The position numbers were made by a program, and so were the translations under genes. Under the pieces are notes generated by a model. That model saw nothing but the letters and a program-made list of their open reading frames with translations. It made no database searches and was not told where the DNA came from. DNA of 8,003 nucleotides, from NCBI GenBank assembly GCA_028276605.1, contig JAPYWC010000030.1, positions 1 to 8,003 on the forward strand. The letters run 5' to 3'. Positions 6,792-8,003 of this stretch are shown one piece after another. Numbering within the stretch: position 1 is the first letter of the stretch; every line of letters starts with the position of its first letter. Source of the DNA: Desulfurococcales archaeon. GTDB lineage: Archaea; Thermoproteota; Thermoprotei_A; Sulfolobales; Ignisphaeraceae.

Positions 6792-6924
6792 TATTCAATA
6801 TAAACAGAATACTCATGTAATAGGTTGTGAATCCTGATGCTGTAAAGTGCTTCTCATAATTTAATGAAGGAGAAGGAGTTAAATACGGCTTTGGCAAGCT
6901 AATGTAACTCAAATAGGTGGCTCA

Positions 6925-7155
6925 CTACTTTTCAATGGTCCACGGAGTATATGCTGCTCCAGCCCATTTCGCTCCACATTTAGGGCATTGCCAAATACCG
7001 AAGGCTATTCTATCAAACACTGTTACAGTACCACAGTATGGACATTGATATTCTGCATATCTCTTCTCCATCACCTCTTTCCATTTCTTTCTTAAAGTTG
7101 ATCCATATCTTGCTCCAAACCTACCTGCTATTCCAACAACTTTTGTTCGTCCCAC
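6925..7155 (-). CDS. rpl37ae: Large-subunit ribosomal protein eL43 (L37Ae)
   Basis: A 76-residue zinc-ribbon ribosomal protein of the 50S subunit. The N-terminus RTKVVGIAGRFGARYG (3-18) is the family signature. The zinc-binding cysteines are CPYC (38-41) and CPKC (57-60), followed by WAGAAYTPW (64-72). Length is normal. Translation starts at GTG (7155): an in-frame stop lies six codons upstream and no other start codon intervenes. AAGGTG (7164-7169) with 8 bases of spacing supports it. It follows Rrp42 by 72 bp, as in many archaea. Two stop codons in a row (TAG TGA) end it. The 156 bp after it hold no rpoP gene, which I expected there. Confidence 0.96.
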   Translation of the reverse strand: MGRTKVVGIAGRFGARYGSTLRKKWKEVMEKRYAEYQCPYCGTVTVFDRIAFGIWQCPKCGAKWAGAAYTPWTIEK

Positions 7156-7163
7156 AGCTTTAA

Positions 7164-7169
7164 CACCTT
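7164..7169 (-). promoter_or_regulatory. Ribosome binding site of the L37Ae gene
   Basis: AAGGTG on the minus strand, 8 bases before the GTG start at 7155. It has the same GGTGTT core and spacing as the site of prefoldin beta, and it confirms the GTG start. Confidence 0.65.
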
Positions 7170-7227
7170 GTTAAATGTGTTCTAAGCACATAGGTAGTAG
7201 GTCTGAAATTAAAAAGCTTTTACTATC

Positions 7228-8003
7228 CTACTTTTGCATGGCGTATTGTTTAATCATCTGTATTAGTTCCTTACCCTTGGACAAGCTTATTTCTACTATA
7301 CGGTCAAACTCCTTTTCCTCAAAGTATCCAAGCCCTCTTTTTTGTATACCACCAATGTTTCCTTCCTCAGTTATAGCCATGGTTATGCTTGCTGTCGCCA
7401 GAGCCTCTTCCTCAGCTGTAGGATCAATCAATAGAATGTCTTCGATTTTATACACAGTAACTGTTGCTACATATCTATTTAATGGTAAGGGGGTTTCCCG
7501 CACCGACTTATCTATCTTTATTTCCCCTGTATTTGGATCTACATCAATCCGTGGCAACTTTAACTGTGCTAATGCTAGCATAGCTCCAATCATTGATGCA
7601 TCAACAAGGTTGCCGTCATGATCAAGTATGTATATATCAAGCCATATAACCCAGACCTTCTTTCCAGGTATGATAGCTAGTTTATCTAGTGCTACTACGC
7701 GTGGTTCTCTAAGGGAACGGTCTATCACCCTGGCAAGTTCAATCGCATTTTCGTCTGGTGGTCCAGGTTCAAAACTTGGCGATGCAGCCGGAACATACTC
7801 AGCATTCACTATTAATACGCCTTCATCTGGATTATCCGGAAAAGGTTGGCCAACCTCAAGTTTTATCCCTACCAGTACCTGTGTATGACCAAGTTTTACA
7901 AGGACTGAGGAATCCGCATTAGGTGCCACATTCTTTACAATCTCAATGTTTCTATAGCTATACAAAGGTCTTTTATCTATGTGAAAGCCCTTTGACAGAA
8001 CAT
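7228..8003 (-). CDS. rrp42: Exosome subunit Rrp42 (5' end beyond window)
   Basis: Rrp42 is the non-catalytic RNase PH-like subunit that pairs with Rrp41 to form the hexameric ring of the archaeal exosome, which degrades and tails RNA 3' to 5'. The frame runs open to the right edge; 257 residues are visible. The sequence entering at the edge, VLSKGFHIDKRPLYSYRNIEI, aligns with the family's N-terminal block (L-KG-R-DGR-L-YR---I), so perhaps 25-35 residues are missing and the true start lies outside. The Rrp42 signature FEPGPPDENAIELARVIDRSLRE follows, then WLDIYILDHDGNLVDA and, in the second half, the IGGIQKRG loop. The DGR of relatives reads DKR here. The gene normally follows rrp4 and rrp41, which would lie to the right of this window. 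A TTG at 7965 is not the start because homology continues past it. Confidence 0.95.
   Translation of the reverse strand, partial: VLSKGFHIDKRPLYSYRNIEIVKNVAPNADSSVLVKLGHTQVLVGIKLEVGQPFPDNPDEGVLIVNAEYVPAASPSFEPGPPDENAIELARVIDRSLREPRVVALDKLAIIPGKKVWVIWLDIYILDHDGNLVDASMIGAMLALAQLKLPRIDVDPNTGEIKIDKSVRETPLPLNRYVATVTVYKIEDILLIDPTAEEEALATASITMAITEEGNIGGIQKRGLGYFEEKEFDRIVEISLSKGKELIQMIKQYAMQK

Noticed and set aside
6823..6834. GGTTGTGAATCC, resembling a tRNA T arm
   Set aside because: The loop lacks the TTC core, has an extra base, and no acceptor or anticodon arm can be built around it.
6864..6902. A 12-codon plus-strand open frame in the gap between the L37Ae and Brix genes
   Set aside because: Too short, with no ribosome binding site or recognisable sequence.
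7175..7191. ATGTG/CACAT inverted repeat between Rrp42 and L37Ae
   Set aside because: Only a 5-bp A/T-rich stem with no T tract after it; too weak to call a terminator or riboswitch.
7175..7888. Plus-strand open frames opposite Rrp42 (7175-7621 and 7628-7888)
   Set aside because: Shadows of the Rrp42 frame; no recognisable domain and no supporting start site.

Overview
The window looks like a piece of a crenarchaeal (Thermoproteota) chromosome, most like Desulfurococcales or Ignisphaera-type hyperthermophiles. This rests on an archaeal-type EF-2, a short XPF nuclease without a helicase part, archaeal exosome, prefoldin and KEOPS genes, GGTG-type Shine-Dalgarno sites, and the EF-2 switch I spelling RQMT, which I recall from Desulfurococcales. 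The DNA is AT-rich. No species can be named from the sequence alone.

All ten genes I can support lie on the minus strand, so transcription runs from the right edge to the left. In that order they are: the exosome subunit Rrp42 (5' end outside the window), ribosomal protein eL43/L37Ae, an Imp4-like Brix-domain protein, the KEOPS subunit Pcc1, prefoldin beta, a small DUF3194-like protein, a DHH-family phosphoesterase, an XPF/ERCC4 nuclease, elongation factor EF-2, and HypD (3' end outside the window). Open frames on the plus strand are shadows.

From the right edge to about 3875 the order follows the known archaeal exosome superoperon, which groups RNA degradation and processing, ribosome biogenesis, tRNA t6A modification and protein folding. 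XPF follows the DHH gene by 16 bp and is probably in the same transcript. EF-2 and hypD each have a 110-180 bp upstream gap with possible promoter elements and are probably separate units. HypD implies that the organism matures a [NiFe] hydrogenase.

No mobile element, CRISPR array, rRNA or tRNA gene was found, and no gap exceeds 300 bp. I see no undescribed multi-gene system. The points worth a second look are local: a 101-bp same-strand overlap between the DUF3194-like and DHH genes, a hairpin on the DUF3194-like start codon, an odd start for the Brix gene, a Glu in place of the usual Asp in DHH motif IV, and no rpoP after the L37Ae gene.
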